Assembly: GCA_964628195.1 (NCBI GenBank)
Contig: CAZVPF010000010.1
Coordinates: 34,800-98,799 of the forward strand
Length of the DNA: 64,000 nucleotides
Origin: CAZVPF01 sp964628195
GTDB lineage: Bacteria; Planctomycetota; Phycisphaerae; Sedimentisphaerales; Anaerohalosphaeraceae
Direction of reading: 5' to 3'
The notes below the pieces were generated by a model. The model was not told where the DNA came from, searched no databases, and saw only the letters and a program-made list of their open reading frames with translations. A program made the translations under genes and the position numbers. Positions 62,257 through 64,000 of the stretch are shown here, piece by piece (position 1 is the first letter of the stretch; every line of letters starts with the position of its first letter).

Positions 62257-63321
62257 ATGTTAAAAAAAAAAATAATCTGCCTGGCGGCAATTCCCGCACT
62301 GCTGATTTTCGGCTGTTCCGAATCGGCGAAAACCGGCTCCGGGTCTGCACCATCCGACCGGCCCGCTGAGCTTTCAACGCCGGCCGGTATGTGCGAATAC
62401 CTTAAAAAACTGCCCGCCGTGGAAGATGCCCGCATATGGCAAAATGAATACGCACCGGGAATAAGGATCACCACCGACCACTACGAAGTTTACACAACGC
62501 TGATCGAACCGCTTATGCTCAGGCAGATACCCGCCCTGGTCGAAGCAGCCTACAAAGCCTTCCAGCGGCAGCTTCCCTCGCCGGTCCAAACCGACCGCAA
62601 ATTCGATATCTACCTTTTCGCGCTCCGAAGCGAGTGGGAGCAGTTTACCAGAGAACACGCAGGCCGCAATTACCCGATGTACCTGAAGATCAAGAAAGGC
62701 GCCTACTACCTAAACGGCGCATGTGTCGCCTACAACATAGGCCGAAACACAACCTTCGGGGTCCTCACACACGAGGCATGGCACCAGTTCAACTCCCGAA
62801 CATTCATGTACCGCCTGCCAAGCTGGCTCGACGAAGGCATAGCGACAACCCTCGAAACCCCCATCTACAAGCGGGGCAAATTCTCCTTTCCGGCCTACGC
62901 AAATCTCAACAGGCTCGGCGGCCTGCGCAAAACGATGCTCGAAGGAAACTTCATCCCGCTAAAGCACCTTATCGCACTGAACCCCGGCTACGTCATCAGC
63001 GACTCTGCAAACGTTATGGCCTTCTACTCACAGGCCTATGCGCTCGTGCGTTTCCTGCGGGAGGACGAGTACGGCAAACGGCTGACGAGCTATCATAACC
63101 TGCTGCTTGCCGGGCTGCGCGGAAACTGGCCGCTGTCCGACCGAAACCGCACAATGGCAGCCGACCGCAACATACCCCTGACCACCGGCTTTAACGCATA
63201 CGTCTCGACAAAACTATTCAGCCTTTACATCGGCGAGGACATCGAGCAGATCGAAAAGGAATACCGCCGATTCTGCACCAAGCTGGTCTACCACGTAAGG
63301 CTCGGAACCGAAATCCGTTGA
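62257..63321 (+). CDS. lipoprotein with HExxH metallopeptidase motif (DUF1570-like)
   Basis: 354 residues from ATG 62257. Lipobox IFGC (Cys about 20), then a domain with LTHEAWHQFNSRTF (HEAWH zinc motif, about 174-178) and LPSWLDEGIATTLE, with the Glu as third ligand. This is the gluzincin-like layout of DUF1570-type proteins abundant in Planctomycetota. Peptidase activity is plausible but unproven. It abuts maf with an overlap region of the ribosome site. Confidence 0.75.
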   Translation: MLKKKIICLAAIPALLIFGCSESAKTGSGSAPSDRPAELSTPAGMCEYLKKLPAVEDARIWQNEYAPGIRITTDHYEVYTTLIEPLMLRQIPALVEAAYKAFQRQLPSPVQTDRKFDIYLFALRSEWEQFTREHAGRNYPMYLKIKKGAYYLNGACVAYNIGRNTTFGVLTHEAWHQFNSRTFMYRLPSWLDEGIATTLETPIYKRGKFSFPAYANLNRLGGLRKTMLEGNFIPLKHLIALNPGYVISDSANVMAFYSQAYALVRFLREDEYGKRLTSYHNLLLAGLRGNWPLSDRNRTMAADRNIPLTTGFNAYVSTKLFSLYIGEDIEQIEKEYRRFCTKLVYHVRLGTEIR

Positions 63322-63329
63322 GGCGAATG

Positions 63330-63920
63330 ATGAAGCACCCGAGGTTCATACTTGCATCCGCATCGCCGCGAAGAAGACAACTGCTTGCCGATGCCGGCTA
63401 TCACTTCGAGGTCATCACCTCGGGCGTTGACGAAGATGCCATCGATATTACAGGCCTTGACCCATCGGGGGCAGCTGTCAAACTCGCCCTTGCAAAGGCC
63501 CGCGCCGTTGCTGATAAACACCCGGGCGTGCTTGTGCTCGGCTGTGACACCGTGGTCGACCTCGACGGGCAAATAATCGGAAAGGCCCAAAACGACGCAC
63601 ACGCCCTGCGGATTATTACCGAGCTGTTCTCGCGTCCGCACAAGGTCATAACCGCGCTGGCGTTTGTGCATATTGAAAAAGGAATCGAAAAAACGCTGAG
63701 CGACTCCACCACGGTTTACCCCCGCAAACTAACCGAAGCGCAGGTAGAGGCTCACATCAAGTCCGGAGCCTGGAAAGGAAAGGCAGGCGCGTACGGCCTG
63801 CAGGAAGTTAACGACAGCTTCGTCGAACGAATCGAAGGGTCATTTACAAACGTAGTAGGGCTACCTTTGGAACTGCTCGAAAAAAAGCTTGCCGAACTCG
63901 GCTGCAATAAATCATCATAA
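63330..63920 (+). CDS. maf: Maf family nucleoside triphosphate pyrophosphatase
   Basis: House-cleaning hydrolase for dTTP/UTP or modified nucleotides. 196 residues: FILASASPRRRQLLADAGY at the start, LGCDTVVDLDGQIIGKAQND, and GAWKGKAGAYGLQ, all family signatures. ATG 63330 follows GAGG by six bases; two earlier in-frame start codons are possible. The remaining 80 bases of the window hold no supported gene. Confidence 0.92.
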   Translation: MKHPRFILASASPRRRQLLADAGYHFEVITSGVDEDAIDITGLDPSGAAVKLALAKARAVADKHPGVLVLGCDTVVDLDGQIIGKAQNDAHALRIITELFSRPHKVITALAFVHIEKGIEKTLSDSTTVYPRKLTEAQVEAHIKSGAWKGKAGAYGLQEVNDSFVERIEGSFTNVVGLPLELLEKKLAELGCNKSS

Positions 63921-64000
63921 CCGTTATATATGCAGGGATTACGATATACCGTACACCTGCACCAGCCTGCAAAACGAACTGACAAAATACAGGGATATAC

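Noticed and set aside
63930..64000. Frame open from an ATG to the right edge of the window
   Set aside because: Only 23 codons visible and no ribosome site; cannot be judged.
1..64000. CRISPR arrays, insertion sequences, integrase or prophage genes
   Set aside because: No repeat-spacer pattern, transposase motif or inverted-repeat-flanked element was seen.

Overview
The window looks like chromosomal DNA of a Gram-negative-type, probably anaerobic or facultative marine/sediment member of the Planctomycetota (Phycisphaerae, Sedimentisphaerales-like). This is inferred from an LpxC-FabZ fusion with BamA/Skp/LpxD/LpxA (outer membrane with lipid A), a PEP-CTERM protein, a 4-cysteine S18, SpoVG with an inserted zinc ribbon, two GH130 genes, a GH106-like enzyme, and ferredoxin-dependent enzymes (IorAB, Fe-S aldo/keto reductase). 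No marker gene proves the taxonomy. Base composition is moderately GC-rich and even, except for an AT-rich stretch (59407-59968) and the DUF3800 gene (53145-53918).

Layout. 1-1226: 3' end of a glycoside-hydrolase-like gene. 1360-15955: one long rightward housekeeping block. It holds a promoter, a possible small RNA and tRNA-Gln(UUG), then glmU-prs-rplY-pth, rpsF-ssb-rpsR-rplI-dnaB, and bamA-skp-lpxD-lpxC/fabZ-lpxA-Gfo/Idh. The block links UDP-GlcNAc synthesis, translation, replication and outer-membrane biogenesis, with many overlapping genes. 16153-23600: accessory stretch with an Spy-like protein, a TlpA-like thioredoxin, an unknown small protein with a structured leader, an MFS transporter, a PEP-CTERM protein, a secreted Cys-rich protein and a secreted repeat protein. 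It ends in a roughly 500-base locus with a perfect sigma-70 promoter and a chain of strong hairpins but no convincing protein (23062-23600), the best candidate here for an undescribed RNA. 23683-26955 (leftward): dsbD-like, nth and LOG-family genes. 27248-28201: GH130 phosphorylase.

28312-34874 (leftward): a probable operon iorA-iorB-paaK-dctP-dctQ-dctM, joining an aryl-pyruvate:ferredoxin oxidoreductase, an aryl-CoA ligase and a TRAP uptake system. 35148-47578: coiled-coil lipoprotein, CPA2 antiporter with CBS domains, small membrane protein, Fe-S aldo/keto reductase, alkaline phosphatase, folB-folK, accD and a GH106-like glycosidase. 47594-50926: nicotinamidase-like hydrolase, a Zn-knuckle/ferritin-like/HDOD trio and a HEAT-repeat lipoprotein.

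51136-53977: GT4 plus GH130 pair, then a DUF3800 gene directly followed by a three-way-junction RNA element. 54029-59406: Gfo/Idh oxidoreductase, MgtC, M50 protease, pcm and recG. 59407-64000: AT-rich spacer, FlgM-like protein, ispE-spoVG (leftward), a decayed YqaA-type membrane protein gene, an HExxH lipoprotein and maf. The ispE-spoVG pair and the glmU-prs-rplY-pth block are pieces of the gene order known from Bacillus, here about 55 kb apart.
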